A stretch of 64,000 nt of DNA from Rhynchopus sp. YZ270_cl-10 (Eukaryota > Euglenozoa > Diplonemea > Diplonemida > Diplonemidae), in assembly GCA_964035575.1 (NCBI GenBank), contig OZ037907.1, forward strand, positions 1-64,000, read 5' to 3'. A program made the position numbers and the translations under genes. Below, in pieces: positions 40,481 through 51,580 of the stretch. Below the pieces are notes generated by a model that did no database searches, was not told the DNA's origin, and saw only the letters and a program-made list of their open reading frames with translations. Position 1 is the first letter of the stretch. Each line of letters starts with the position of its first letter.

Positions 40481-42283
40481 CTACAAAACTATCGTCATTA
40501 TGTCCGTCCCCCCCTTCAGCGATGCTGAGAAGTCTGACACAAGGTCATCATCCGCACCCGTTTTGAGGAGCTGCTGCACACACTCGCCTTGGTCAGCCCT
40601 GCCTGAAACGTGCATGAGCATGACCTCGTTGTAGGCGGTGCTTTTCATAGCTTTGGCCTCCAGCTCGTAGAGCCATTCACCTGCACCTGACTGCGGATTT
40701 GTGCCAGGGCCTGTCTCTGCCTCTGAGGTCAGCACCGTGTAGACAGGGCCGTCGTGCAGCACAGTCGGCGCACTCCCCTCAGCAAAGTACTTCTCAACGC
40801 GTACCAAGCGTGGACACATGCGCACCTCAATCCCAGTCTCGTACTGCACGTCCTGGCAGATGTTCGCACAGCATACGTTGGACACACCCATGCGCCGCCC
40901 CGCACGCTCCAACCCATTCAGCTGCAAAGTTAAACTCCCAGAATAAGTGAAACGCCGCATATCATTGCACCCCAGCTCACCGCACAGTACTCGGCCAGAG
41001 GCCAGCGCAGTGTTGATGGTGAACGCGGCGTCTGATTTTTCAAAGTAGCAGAGAATCCGTTTTGTGGCGGCGACGGCGCCCACAACGTGGCGGACGCAAC
41101 GACGCGATGCGTTGAAGGAAGAGTAGATACGGTCACCACAGAAGACGTCGACCATGCCACGACGCTCTTCGGTATGCTTCATGATGCGGGTCACCAGGTC
41201 TGAGAAGAACGAACACAATTCAGCCGCATGGTTCGTTTCAAACAACGTCGCAGAGTTGTGTATATTGGTCACAACCAACGTAGAAATCAATGGCGCCAAC
41301 ACCGGCTGCAGCAACCCGGTCTCAGAGTGGTGCGAAATGGAGGTTCTGATACACGATGTGAACGACCCACTCCTGTCTGTGTCTTTCGGTGTTAAATTGT
41401 TGTCGGGCACCATCATCTCTAGCGCGAGGTCGTCCATCGGCAGGCACGACTTTGGGAGGTACGGCTTGTAAGAGCGGAGGTTCTGGAGGAGGATGAAGAA
41501 GGCGTCGCGCATGCGTGGGGGGAGGTTTGTGCGCTCGGACATGATGCGGTCGGCAGCAAGCAGATCAAAGGAAGCTAGGCACGTGGCCAACTCCTCTGCA
41601 GTGTCCACAGAGGCGGCGACAATGCTCTTCTCCTCAAGAACCTGCGTCGCAAAGCCTCGCGTCATCACAAAGTCCGCCAGCAACACAAAATAGTTCCCCG
41701 ACAGCGACGTCACCGCAACGAGCACCCCCTTCATGCACGGAGGCTCTTCACAGTCGCACAGCGGAGGAAATGAAACCTCAGTGACGTCCGGGAGTTTGTA
41801 TCTCGTAACCTGAAGGATTTCCGACACAAACAACCAAACGCATGTAAACGCAAGACACAAAAAGGTTGCCCGACAAGGCAGCTTATTCACTAAGCAGAGG
41901 TCAATGACGAGAACCACGAACTGCCAAAACATCTCTCCCTTTCTGCTGATGTTTGCGTCTCCTGAGATGATGACGAACGTTGTCAGGTATGTGAGCACCT
42001 CCACCTTGGCGGATGAGATGACCGTCGCACGCACGGCGTTCACGATATTGACGAGCCCGATGATGATTGAGAGCACGACAGCCACAAGGCCGTAGATGGT
42101 GGGTATCTGCACCACAGTGTGGACCCAGAGCAGACCAAGCGTGAAGCACACCACGCCGATCACCATCGAGGTGAGGCGCCGCGTGCGGTCGTCCTCGTTG
42201 TCGCAGACGTAGCGCTTGCGGAGGTACCGCAGTACAGCTGCCAGAGCTGTCTCGTCGCCCACTTCTTTCGTGTCTTCATCCAT
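40481..42283 (-). CDS. Multi-TM protein with degenerate class III cyclase domain
   Basis: 600 aa from the ATG at 42283 (MDEDTKEVGDE); an upstream in-frame ATG at 42382 lies inside an interspersed repeat and is less likely. About six hydrophobic segments lie between residues 38 and 190 (LTSMVIGVVCFTLGLLWVH, YGLVAVVLSIIIGLVNIV, FWQFVVLVIDLCLV, FLCLAFTCVWLFV). Residues about 360-560 follow the cyclase fold: LISTLVVTNIHNSATLFE in place of the TDI metal loop (Asp to Asn), VFCGDRIYSSFN, ASGRVLCGELG, and SLTLQLNGLER in place of the catalytic HTVNVASRLE. The metal Asp and the Asn/Arg pair are lost, so it is probably a regulatory pseudo-cyclase. Confidence 0.75.
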   Translation of the reverse strand: MDEDTKEVGDETALAAVLRYLRKRYVCDNEDDRTRRLTSMVIGVVCFTLGLLWVHTVVQIPTIYGLVAVVLSIIIGLVNIVNAVRATVISSAKVEVLTYLTTFVIISGDANISRKGEMFWQFVVLVIDLCLVNKLPCRATFLCLAFTCVWLFVSEILQVTRYKLPDVTEVSFPPLCDCEEPPCMKGVLVAVTSLSGNYFVLLADFVMTRGFATQVLEEKSIVAASVDTAEELATCLASFDLLAADRIMSERTNLPPRMRDAFFILLQNLRSYKPYLPKSCLPMDDLALEMMVPDNNLTPKDTDRSGSFTSCIRTSISHHSETGLLQPVLAPLISTLVVTNIHNSATLFETNHAAELCSFFSDLVTRIMKHTEERRGMVDVFCGDRIYSSFNASRRCVRHVVGAVAATKRILCYFEKSDAAFTINTALASGRVLCGELGCNDMRRFTYSGSLTLQLNGLERAGRRMGVSNVCCANICQDVQYETGIEVRMCPRLVRVEKYFAEGSAPTVLHDGPVYTVLTSEAETGPGTNPQSGAGEWLYELEAKAMKSTAYNEVMLMHVSGRADQGECVQQLLKTGADDDLVSDFSASLKGGTDIMTIVL

Positions 42284-42351
42284 TTTAAAGGTGTAAAGTG
42301 TTCTGGGTTGAGAATAACATGAAGTGGAAGGAGGAGAAAGTGAAGTTATTA

Positions 42352-42380
42352 ATGCAGGCACCTCCGACTGACCCACGTAC
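42352..42380. repeat. Interspersed repeat C, half 1
   Basis: Matches the first half of 30424-30477 (GGCACCTCCGACTGACCCAC) and stops at CGTAC. The second half is found at 42994-43019. Confidence 0.75.
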
Positions 42381-42560
42381 ATCCAGAACCGGTTGGATCA
42401 CCAACACTGTAATCAAAGTAAAACTGCACAGACTGGACAAAAAAAAAGTATTTTTTTTTAACCCCCTTCCGACCTAGACAAAACCCATCCCCCTTCCAAA
42501 AACGAATATCCCCTACCAGATACCACCCTCACCCTCCACCCTCTCCGCACCCTCCTCAAA

Positions 42561-43022
42561 ATGCCGCAAACCCAGCTCTACCTGCACCTATGCCAGCGTG
42601 ACGGAACACGGAGCGACTCGTTCCAGATCGCCCCCACCCGCTTTGAGGACATCCCCGTCATCGTTGGGTATCTGGGTTTTGCGTTGGAGGCGATGTGTGT
42701 GAGGGTTGCCACTGACAACCCGATGACAGTGCCTCTTGCTGAGTGCCATGCGATCACCCCCGCAACGTACCCGGCGCTGTCTGACGGCTTCAGCATCTTG
42801 GCCGAGGTGGTGTGCACGCGGGGGCCTCTCACCTCGCATGCTGACAGAGCCGAGCTGTTTCTTCTCGTGGACGACCTGATGCGCCAGCGGGTCAGTATCC
42901 GGCGCATCCCTGCTGTCCTTAAACTAACAAAAGGATGGACAGTGGGGAAGAAGTTGACGGAGTTCGCGTGGCAGCGTAATCTGGTGGCAAGGACGATGCC
43001 AGCCATCCGGATGAAAGCATAA
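42561..43022 (+). CDS. Small plus-strand protein, 153 aa
   Basis: The only convincing plus-strand gene. ATG at 42561 follows a pyrimidine-rich leader. The sequence looks folded (MPQTQLYLHLCQRDG, FEDIPVIVGYLGFALEAMCV, YPALSDGFSILAEVVC, AELFLLVDDLMRQRVSIRRI) but matches no family I know. The last nine residues (TMPAIRMKA) are encoded by half of an interspersed repeat, and the other half lies 180 nt upstream of the ATG, so the gene looks inserted into, or bracketed by, that repeat. It is divergent from the pseudo-cyclase gene, with about 280 nt between starts, so this is a local strand switch. Confidence 0.6.
   Translation: MPQTQLYLHLCQRDGTRSDSFQIAPTRFEDIPVIVGYLGFALEAMCVRVATDNPMTVPLAECHAITPATYPALSDGFSILAEVVCTRGPLTSHADRAELFLLVDDLMRQRVSIRRIPAVLKLTKGWTVGKKLTEFAWQRNLVARTMPAIRMKA
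42994..43019. repeat. Interspersed repeat C, half 2
   Basis: GATGCCAGCCATCCGGATGA plus AAGCA, matching the second half of 30424-30477. It overlaps the end of the plus-strand frame. Confidence 0.75.
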
Positions 43023-43380
43023 GTAGCCTGCGGCCAACAACAGAAGATGTAAAAAGGAAACCTAATGACTGGCCCGTAGTAGGAGACATCGGTTCGAGCG
43101 GTCAACACCTTCATAGAGTTTCTGGAGGAACGGACCCCCAGATGCAATTTAAGGTCCAGCCCAGGACCTTAAATAGGAGAAATATTGAGATGAATCGCAG
43201 GATGGGCACGGGTGATGCAGATGTGTGCGCTGTGTCGCCTTCATAGCAAGGGGTATGAAATGCCAAAAACTTCAAGTCTTTTTTTTGTAAAATGGAATGG
43301 CTTTTTTTTTTTGTTTTCGTTATTCTAGGCTTTTGTCCGGGCAAGTGCGTTCCGATACCAACAAAAAAATAAGAAAAGTT

Positions 43381-43415
43381 TGTAAGATGAACCTAAGCCT
43401 TTCCTGTTTATAAGA
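43381..43415 (-). repeat. Hairpin element, degenerate
   Basis: TGTAAGATGAACCTAAGCCT matches the family's left arm, but the loop and right arm are altered (TTCCTGTTTATAA). Confidence 0.55.
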
Positions 43416-43529
43416 GGGGAAAACAAAAACAAAGAGAACACTTTGTGGTGTGGCTGACGACCCCAAAATAGCAGAAAATAGCAGAAAATAGCAGAAAATA
43501 GCACCCCCTTTCAGCCACACCACTTTGTA

Positions 43530-43560
43530 AGATGAATGTACTTCTCGTGCACACACATCT
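43530..43560 (-). repeat. Hairpin element, TGTGC class
   Basis: AGATG and CATCT outer stem, loop TTCTCGT, inner TGTAC/GCACA with one mismatch. The overall architecture equals 22033-22063. Confidence 0.7.
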
Positions 43561-43785
43561 GACCAACAAAAAAGAAAGAGTTCGTATATTCCTAGTTCAG
43601 GCCTAGCCACGCTGCTGAGCGGATGTCAAAAAAACATCGGTGCTATTTTTTCACTTTTCTTCGACAAAAATATGGCCTCGTGCAGCAAAAAAAAATGATA
43701 TTGTGTCAACTATATCGCTTGGAAAGACGTACAAAAAAAACGAGGTGTGTGTTGCGAAGTGGAGAGGATGTAAAGCAAAGTTTAT

Positions 43786-43820
43786 AAGATGACCCTAAGC
43801 CTCTTGTGCTTAGTCACATT
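43786..43820 (-). repeat. Hairpin element, TAAGC class
   Basis: AAGATGACC, stem CTAAGC/GCTTAG, loop CTCTTGT, right arm TCACATT. The upstream AAAGTTTATAAGATGA matches the other copies. Confidence 0.75.
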
Positions 43821-44929
43821 ATAATAGGAACGCCTTTAGAGCCCTCTACGGCAGCGGTGCGCGTAACCCTTTTTATTAATTGTACGTTATCCGCCATAGA
43901 AAGGTACAGTGTGTTGCACACACAAAAAATGTGACAAAAAAAATACAGAAGTTTTGGAAAAGAAATAATAACACAAAAGAGTGCGATCAGAAGAGGCAGA
44001 GGGGGGGAAAGAGAGTTCCATTACTGGGGGGGAGCTAATACAAGTACCGGGTACTTGTATTGAGCGGGTAAAACTAATAGATCCGGGTTTTTCAAAAATA
44101 AAAAAGGTGATGGGGGTACTTGTATTAAAAACTTTTTCCCTGTACATTTTGTATGGGGGGAAAATAATTTTTTTTGTATGGGACAACGCCTTAGCAAAAA
44201 TCCGAAAAATCGAGAAAAGAGAAAAGGTGTGAAGCAGGCTTCGCGCTAACTTTTGGAAAAAATCTGAAAAATCATGTTTCGGGCCCAAAAAAACGCACCT
44301 CAAATAGTTGCGACGGGTAACGTCTGGGGTGAAAAAACAGTGTTTTGTGGCATTTCTGAGACAATCCCGCGCTGTGGTGGGGCATATTCGGAAAAATGGA
44401 CAAATTTTTAGTGACTTAAATTTTCACAAAATATGAACCCAGACTCCTAAACAAGGGGCATTTTCAGTCTGAAAACCCAATTTCAGATGAAATTGTGGTG
44501 TTTTTGACTGGGAACAGGTAGCGCCGCAGGTGCACGGTACCCAACTTTTTTCGTTTTTTCTTTTCTCTGGTTTCTTTTGATTGCGCGAGCTGATTGCTCT
44601 CCACGGTGGGGTCACATGTGGGTACAAAAACACTCTAAAGTACCCTTACTATGAAATATGAGATTCTCTGGTTTTGGTAAAGAAACCCCGGTTTGCAAAA
44701 AACGCACCACAAAAATATCCAAAAATCCCGGGCCAAGGGCCAACAATTAGCGCAAAGCCTGGTACCGAAATAGAAAAAAAAAAAAATCTCGATTTTTTGT
44801 GGGTAAAAATTGCTGGGAAATTTTTTTTGGCACCACCTGCTAAGAAAAACGTACACAAAAGTGGGGGGTACTTGTATTAAAAATATGGTGTGTTCCGGGG
44901 TATCGAAAAATACAAATTTTCATTTCAAT

Positions 44930-45075
44930 TCACAACTCTTCACAACTATTCACAACTATTCACAACTCTTCACAACTCTTCACAAATTTTCACAAAAACG
45001 TGTATGTGAAGAGTTGTGAAGAGTTGTGAAAAGTTGTGAAGAGTTGTGAAGAGTTGTGAAGAGTTGTGAAGTTGG
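44930..45075. repeat. Tandem TTCACAACTC/GAGTTGTGAA foldback repeat
   Basis: About six units of TTCACAACTC(T) followed, after a short spacer, by the same unit inverted, so the strand folds back on itself. A near-identical stretch is at 47600-47670. Confidence 0.8.
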
Positions 45076-45306
45076 CGAAGTCTGGGTGGTGCCTGGGCAC
45101 CCAGGTACCCAGGTAGGTACAGGACACCTTTTGGAGGACGTTGGTTGGCAACACAGGAGGTTCTATGTGCAAAAAGTGCCTAAAATGGTGCGGCTGACGG
45201 GACGATTTGGACCCTTTTGGGCCATTCTTGGGCCATGTGTTTTTAGGTGTGTTTTTTTTTCAACTTTTTGACTTGGATTGCATTTTTGGGATCCCCGTGC
45301 AGTGGT

Positions 45307-45993
45307 CATACTTGGACCGCCCGAAAAAAATTTCGGGCGAATTCGGGCGGATTTTTCGGGCGCGGGTCCCGAGCGCCCGAAATGTGCCCGAAATATATTT
45401 CGGGCGTTTTAAAGGGAATTTATACGTAATTCGGGCGAATTCGGGCGCACAATCGGTGCACTGGAGTATCTTATGTGTGCTGGGAAGCATGCCACCAGTG
45501 TAAAAATTTTACGCTTTATTTGAAAGATTGGCACAAAATTTGTTCAAAGAAAAAAAAATTGAGCAAAAAGTCCGAAACACCCCGAGAATGGGTCAGAACC
45601 ACCCTGTGACCCGACAATTCACAAAAATTCACCTTGAAATACGAAAAAATGGTGAAACCCCGGTTCATAGTGTGTTTTGGGTGGGAATAAGCACATGATA
45701 GTCAGAAAACCCGTGTTTGGTGGTGATTCCCAAAGTGCACTCAGGTGTACAAAAGTTTTCGATTCTTGCTTATTTTGACAGATTTGACATCAAATATTTC
45801 CAAATATAAAAAGTTTTTTGCAAAAATGAATAGAAACCTACCTAGTCGGTTTTCACTAAGGAAAAAGCGCCCGAATCCGCCCGAAATCTGCATTTCGGGC
45901 GTTTTCGGGCAAATTCGGGCGCACAAAATCGCCCGAAATCCGCCCCTAATCCGCCCGAAATGCCCGAAATATATTTCGGGCGGTCCAAGTATG
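45307..45993. mobile_element. TIR transposon E3 (CATACTTGG ... CCAAGTATG), 687 bp
   Basis: Perfect ends CATACTTGGACCGCCCGAAA and its complement, flanked by a 6-bp target duplication AGTGGT (45301-45306 and 45994-45999). Inside each end is a run of palindromic TTCGGGCG/CGCCCGAA units. The core has no open frame of note; it shares a block (ATGGGTCAGAA, CACCCTGTGACCCGA) with the palindrome at 55012-56201. A non-autonomous DNA transposon. Confidence 0.85.
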
Positions 45994-46099
45994 AGTGGTG
46001 GGGCCGACGTTGAAAATTGGACAATTTTATGACCTCTTAAATTTCGGAAAATATGAGCCCGGTCACTAATAGGCGGCCCATTTCGGTCAAAAATTGTCC

Positions 46100-46436
46100 C
46101 CAAAATCCGGAGTGTATTATTGACCTTTGTGGGCGACGAGACTGTCCTGTGTGAGGTTAACCTACAGGTTAATTCCATTATGGCGGTGGTTGTTTTGCAT
46201 CTCTCACACATTATGGATCGACGCACTGGTGAGTCCTTGGCGGTTACTTCGTCTCCTTTCGTCTTATCCGCCTTTTTGGTGGGGATTATTAACACCGTTT
46301 TTAGAAATTTTGTGCGAGTTAGGAAAAAATATGAGAGTACCACAGATACTCCAAAGTTAAAAATTCTTGCTTTAATGGAATTTTTGGGCCTCAAACTCGG
46401 ACATCGGAAATCCATAGGGTCCCCCCTATGGTTTTT
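46100..46436 (+). other. Coding-like fragment inside E1
   Basis: A frame (VGDETVLCEVNLQVNSIMAV, VVLHLSHIMDRRTGESLAV, LSAFLVGIINTVFRNFVRV) of about 100 codons leads into the microsatellite. It is more complex than the surrounding DNA and might be captured or decayed coding sequence. No family is recognised. Confidence 0.35.
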
Positions 46437-46860
46437 ACACAGTACACAGTACACAGTACACAGTACACAGTACACAGTACACAGTACACAGTACACAGTA
46501 CACAGTACACAGTACACAGTACACAGTACACAGTACACAGTACACAGTACACAGTACACAGTACACAGTACACAGTACACAGTACACAGTACACAGTACA
46601 CAGTACACAGTACACAGTACACAGTACACAGTACACAGTACACAGTACACAGTACACAGTACACAGTACACAGTACAGAGTACACAGTACAGTACAGTAC
46701 AGTACAGTACAGTACAGTACAGTACAGTACAGTACAGTACAGTACAGTACAGTACAGTACAGTACAGTACAGTACAGTACAGTACAGTACAGTACAGTAC
46801 AGTACAGTACAGTACAGTACAGTACAGTACAGTACAGTACAGTACTACACTACACTACAT
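46437..46860. repeat. Compound microsatellite: (ACAGTAC)n then (AGTAC)n
   Basis: About 36 units of a 7-bp repeat to about 46688, one variant (AGAG), then about 31 units of the 5-bp AGTAC to 46843, ending in a few ACTAC units. Both units contain self-complementary GTAC, and the shorter looks derived from the longer by loss of AC. Confidence 0.95.
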
Positions 46861-47861
46861 ATGGCCCCGACGTGTACGTGTGTGTACTTGTGCTGAAAGT
46901 GTGCTGAAATTGTGCCTAATATAGGCACAGTTCAGGTGAGTATGGTGCTAGTTGCGCCCAGCTGTGTTTTGAGTAAAACGGTACAAAAAACAGGGAAACA
47001 AGTGGTAGTGCCACTGGTACAAAACTTTTCTAGCGAAGCCACGGTACGCAACATTTCGGGTAGAGCTGTGGGCTACCGCTAGTAATTTTTAGCTGCGTCG
47101 CAGGCGCACGGTACGCTACTTTCTTGAGAGTTGTGAACATGTTGAAAAAAGATCGGGTCTTTTGTTTGTGCGCTCAAAGCCGGGAAAACAAAAAGGTGAA
47201 AAAATGTGTTAAACTGAAGTACGGTTGTTGTGGTTAATTGAGTACTCAAAGAAACAAGCAAGCTTCTGTTTTTTTCAATCCGTTTTGTTTGCCCTGCAGC
47301 GCTGCCTCCAATCTTTTTAGAATTGACAACAAGTTGTTTTATCAAAAAAAAAAAGGCAACAAACGAACACGCCGCGGACTTCCGTCGTCCTCCTCCGCAC
47401 AGGGGGTGGGGTGGTACGGCCAGCTTGACTCACAGACCCACGCTAGCTAGCCCTCTGCACAGCACACTTTACCTGACCAGTCCTGCAAAAACCCTGGAAA
47501 AAAACACCCCCCTTTTTTCCCTCCAATTCACAACTCTTCACAACTGTTCACAACTCTTCACAAATCTTCACAACATCTGTGTTTTTTTCATCCAAATTTT
47601 CATTTCAATTCACAACTCTTCACAACTATTCACAACTATTCACAACTCTTCACAATTCTTCACAAAAAAATGGCCAAAAATTATGTTGTGAAAACTTGTG
47701 AAGATTGGTGAAGATTGGTGAAAATTTGTATTTTCCGATACCCCGGAACACACCAAAATATAAATTAATTTAAATCGAAAAACCCGGGGGGTACTTGTAT
47801 TTGCAGGGGTACTTGTATTACCCGGGGGTACTTGTATTAGCCCCCCCCCCCCCCCCAGTAA

Positions 47862-48870
47862 CAGTAGCTATTCATGCAGGCAACCTCCGACCATACGGAG
47901 AGAGCAGAGAACAAATTTTATCATAAAAAATGGTGTGGGCTGAAACCAGCTATTTTGCCACTCACTAGAAGTTCACTATAGAAGCCCAATGGTTTGTTTG
48001 TGCGTAAAATGTGTAATATTCTGTGATATTTTATCTAGTTGTCGGTCCAATTAGAGTTTTGGAAAATTATTAGAGTGACATTGTGACATTATTGTAGTAA
48101 TAGATAATTTTTATTACTGCGATTGCAATACACTCCCACTGACCACCTGGGCATGAAAGAGGAAACCTCTTTGAGGCCCCAAAGTGTACATTTTTCTTTT
48201 TGGATCGGACACACCACAAAAGCACAAAAACTGTTTATTTGTGCAAAAAAAAGACAGGAGTACTGTCACTGCTTCTTTTTTTTTGAAAAGGGGTGTCATG
48301 AAAAAAGCACAAATACGAAAGAAAAAAAAATGTGCTGAACGTCTGCGTACTGTTTTTAGCTATTTAGGAATTGAAGTAAAGTTGATAGCGCAAACACCCC
48401 CGAGAGAATGTAGGCACTGGGGAAAAAAAAGGACATTTTGATAAGATGGTGTGGCTGAATAGGGAATGCACAAAGTACGCAAGACGTGCGCAAAAAGTGC
48501 AAATCAGCCCTCGAAAAGAATTGTTTTTGGTTGTAGCTGAACGGTGAATGCACAAAGTACGCAACAAATGCGCAAGAAAAGTGCGAATCCCCACTTCCAG
48601 CCACCAGATGTTTTACTGTAGCCTTTCGTTGTTTAGCCACCTTCGAGAGGGGAAAGAGCAGAGAGAGGAAATAACATGAACGCGCCTCGCACACACGCAC
48701 ACAACATAAATAAAAGAGGGGGTTGAAAGATGAGTACACCTCCTTGGGGCGCACCTGGTGTAGGGGAGGGAGGAAGGGGCTGAGGAAGAGGGGAAGAGAA
48801 CTGGAGCAAAAAAACACACACACAGGTGTAGATCGCTTCATATTGTTTTTTTTTTTTGGGGGGGGGGGGG
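47862..48870. other. Spacer between E1 and the 48.9-kb palindrome
   Basis: Begins with a partial repeat C (GCAGGCAACCTCCGACC, 47874-47900). Two imperfect copies of GAATGCACAAAGTACGCAA lie near 48465 and 48545. Degenerate hairpin-family sequences near 48670 and 48728. No gene seen. Confidence 0.5.
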
Positions 48871-48975
48871 TAAGGACAGTCTGGTACCCCCCCAGGTTTG
48901 ACTTTTAGACAGTTCGGAACCGCGTGGTTCTGAACTGTCCAAAAGTCGAACCTGGGGGGTACCAGACTGTCCTTA
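48871..48975. repeat. 105-bp near-perfect palindrome (MITE-like)
   Basis: TAAGGACAGTCTGGTACC ... GGTACCAGACTGTCCTTA, with the arms pairing almost to the centre (GACAGTTCGGAACC / GGTTCTGAACTGTC). A G tract precedes and a C tract follows, so the arms may be longer. It would form a stable hairpin. Confidence 0.8.
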
Positions 48976-49002
48976 CCCCCTTTTTTATAATGCAAGTTTG
49001 TC

Positions 49003-49039
49003 AGATAACCCATAAGCCTCATATGTGCTTAGTCACATT
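49003..49039 (-). repeat. Hairpin element, TAAGC class, degenerate loop
   Basis: AGATAACCCATAAGC, altered loop CTCATATGT, then GCTTAGTCACATT. The stem is kept. It lies directly outside the left end of E4. Confidence 0.65.
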
Positions 49040-49327
49040 AATAGACCAACAATACTTCATAGATGGTAGTCGGGCCGAGTCGGGCCGACTCGGGCCGACC
49101 ACTTTTCGTTATTTTTTTTTTCAAAAATTTTTTTTTCAGGGTCGGCCCGAGTCGGGCCGAGTCGAATTTTTTTGGTTTTTTTTTTTTGGGTTTTTTTTTT
49201 TTTGTTTTGTTTTTTTCATACATTGAAATCCCGGGGAGTCACGGGGAGTTTGGCAAAAAATCAAAAAAAACGAACTCCCCGTGAGTGTTTTTTTGGTTTC
49301 GAGAGTTTTCGAGAGTGTTTTTTTTTT

Positions 49328-51557
49328 GAGAAAAGTTCGATTTCGGCCTCGAAAATACCCGTGACACCGATTTGTCACGGTACTTTGTCACGGAATTTTT
49401 TTGAAAGATTCGATTTCGTGACAAAAAAAAATCGATTTCGTGACAAGCCGATTTTTTCATTGACACACAAAATTCAATTTAGTGACAAATGACTTTTTTC
49501 ATTGACAAAAAAAAATTCGATTTCGTGACAAATCCATTTTTTCATTGACAAAAAAATGTCATTGAAAAAAATGGAATTTGTCAAGGAAAAAGTCGTGACA
49601 GCCAACCCGCCAGTCACTGAAAAGTGACCAGACAGCCACTTGACAAACACAAAAGAGGCCATTCTTGAGCTGTCTAGAAACCGAAGGGCAGAGACTGAAG
49701 ACACAAGGTATGATAACTTTATGATTATGCAAGACTTAGTATATCGCGAACACGGTCAGGCTTGCACGCCTCTGGCCAGAGGCCAGCCCCACTAAATGAT
49801 ATGCAGCAGACACTCATTGCAGATTTCATTTTCATTCGGTAAAAAATTAATGGGTGCGCACGTTTCTATACCTAATACCCCAACCCTCACCCATACATTC
49901 CATTACACACACCAAAACAGATCGAATCCACCAGCGCATGCGACGGAAGCAGATTCAGATTGTGGTTTGATAAGCAGAGTTCGGTTATTATGGTGGTGGA
50001 AAGGGGGGTGGGAACACTTTGTCAGTCACTGCTATAGCCATTAACCAGGGAGCATAGCTAGTGCAAGAAATTCGACTTTGGAAACCTTCCGGAAAGTCTG
50101 TCCTCTGCTTCCGGAGGACTAGACACAAGAAAATATTGTTTGTTCCCCCAGAAAACCAGTGCACAATTCACACTCCTTGTGGGTGGTCTTGTTGCCTTTT
50201 CGTCATAGTAATTTTGGCCCAGGCATGCTCTTGAAGCATGACAATTTAGTGTGTATGGGGCAGGGTGTTGTTTTGTTCTGAATTCTCTTTGTTATAACAT
50301 CTAAGTCAATCGCGGGTGGTGGTTTGTGTAGCGTGAGGCACTCTTTTTAACAAACTTCCTGCAGTTGCTATGCACTGTTATTTCTTCGGATTTATCATCA
50401 TACAGCGTAACATAGTGGATTCGCCTGGTCGACACAACCTTTGATAGATATGGGATAACCAACCCCCTTCGACCCCTCGTGGGTTCACTGAACAAGCCCT
50501 AGTGGTAGTTAAACGCGATTGACATTTACATTCCTAGAGATGAAAGAACAAGATAACACTTCTGTACCCGCGCATCAAAATTGTGGAAAACTTTGCACCC
50601 CAAACACCCTCAACAACGCCCGCCAAAAGGCGCCCCTTGTTGCTGGGAGTTGGTTCTCATGTTTGATACACTGCACAGCAGGCATTCCTCTGAGTCCAAC
50701 GCATGTTTGGCCTGTCTGCGGCGTTGTACTTAAGGTGCACGAAGACAGGGTCTGGTGGTAAATTTTGCGTAGTACTGCGACGTGGTACTACGTGGGTCTG
50801 GGAACCTGGTACCTGGGTACAGGATATTTGTTGTCAAAGACATCTTCCACCATGCATTGAGGAGGGTAAGACAGTGTTCGCAGTTTCTACCTGATAGCAT
50901 TACACATTTAACTTCTCCACGGGGGTCTTGGGCCGTTCATTCGGTTATACCTTGACTACCGGAAGATATTCTTGAGGCCTTTTTGGTCTCTAGAATATCC
51001 GGTCTTCCCGAACGGAGGCACACTTTGTGTGTTACTACGACCTGGCAATTTCCAGCAGTAGGTTAAGTAATCTTTCTTGTAAATTGTTGGATCATTATCT
51101 CCTCAGTGCATCCCCACGTGACTGGACACTTTTGTGTTTGTCATGTGGAGCTGTGGTTGCTCTTTCACGACTTTTATCCTTGTATCCAGTGTACCCAGTA
51201 CCCAGTGCCCTGTCACGACTTTTTCCGTGACAAAAAGTTTGGTTTCCTTGACAAAATCCATTTCTGTCACGACTTTTTCCGTGACAAAAAGTTCGGTTTC
51301 CTTGACAAAATCCATTTTTTCATTGACATTTTTTTGTCACTGAATTTTTGGATTTGTCACGAAATCGAATTTTTTTTTGTCAATGAAAAAATCGGTTTGT
51401 CACGAAATCGAATTTTGTGTGTCAATGAAAAAATTGGTTTGTCACGAAATCGATTTTTTTTTGTCACGAAATCGAATCTTTCAAAAAAATTCCGTGACAA
51501 AATTCCGTGACAAATCGGTGTCACGGTAATTTTCGAGGCCGAAATCGAACTTTTCTC
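49328..51557. mobile_element. Inner inverted repeat E6 (TCGTGACAAA motif)
   Basis: GAGAAAAGTTCGATTTCGG ... CCGTGACACCG on the left is mirrored at 51510-51557. Inside both ends are many ATCGAATTT/TCGTGACAAA units (49380-49620 and 51210-51500). The core (49700-51180) has only short frames and includes an apparent low-copy stretch of moderate GC. Confidence 0.65.
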
Positions 51558-51580
51558 TTTTTTTTTTTTCACGGAGAGTT

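Larger units (their letters stand above)
43023..44020. other. Intergenic region with three hairpin elements
   Basis: Hairpin-family sequences at 43381-43415, 43530-43560 and 43786-43820, and a short AAAATAGCAG tandem (four units, 43465-43503). No gene seen. Confidence 0.6.
44884..47760. mobile_element. Inner inverted repeat E2 (TGTGTTCCGGGGTATCG ends)
   Basis: Left TGTGTTCCGGGGTATCG followed by AAATACAAATTTTCA; right is its inverted copy ending CGATACCCCGGAACACA. Directly inside both ends are TTCACAACTCT-type tandem repeats (44930-45075, itself inverted halfway, and 47525-47715). It may be a nested element or the deeper part of the terminal repeat of E1. Confidence 0.6.
44021..47861. mobile_element. 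Large inverted-repeat element E1 (GGTACTTGTATT motif)
   Basis: Left end TTACTGGGGGGG then GCTAATACAAGTACC; right end GGTACTTGTATTAGCC, a C tract, then CAGTAA, an inverted copy. GGTACTTGTATT recurs inside both ends (near 44048, 44115, 44866 on the left and 47791, 47809, 47828 on the right). No clear target duplication. Other elements are nested inside. No transposase is visible, so it is non-autonomous or degraded. Confidence 0.65.

Noticed and set aside
46391-46907. Long frames of YTVHSTQ and CVLCTVY repeats
   Set aside because: They are translations of the ACAGTAC microsatellite.
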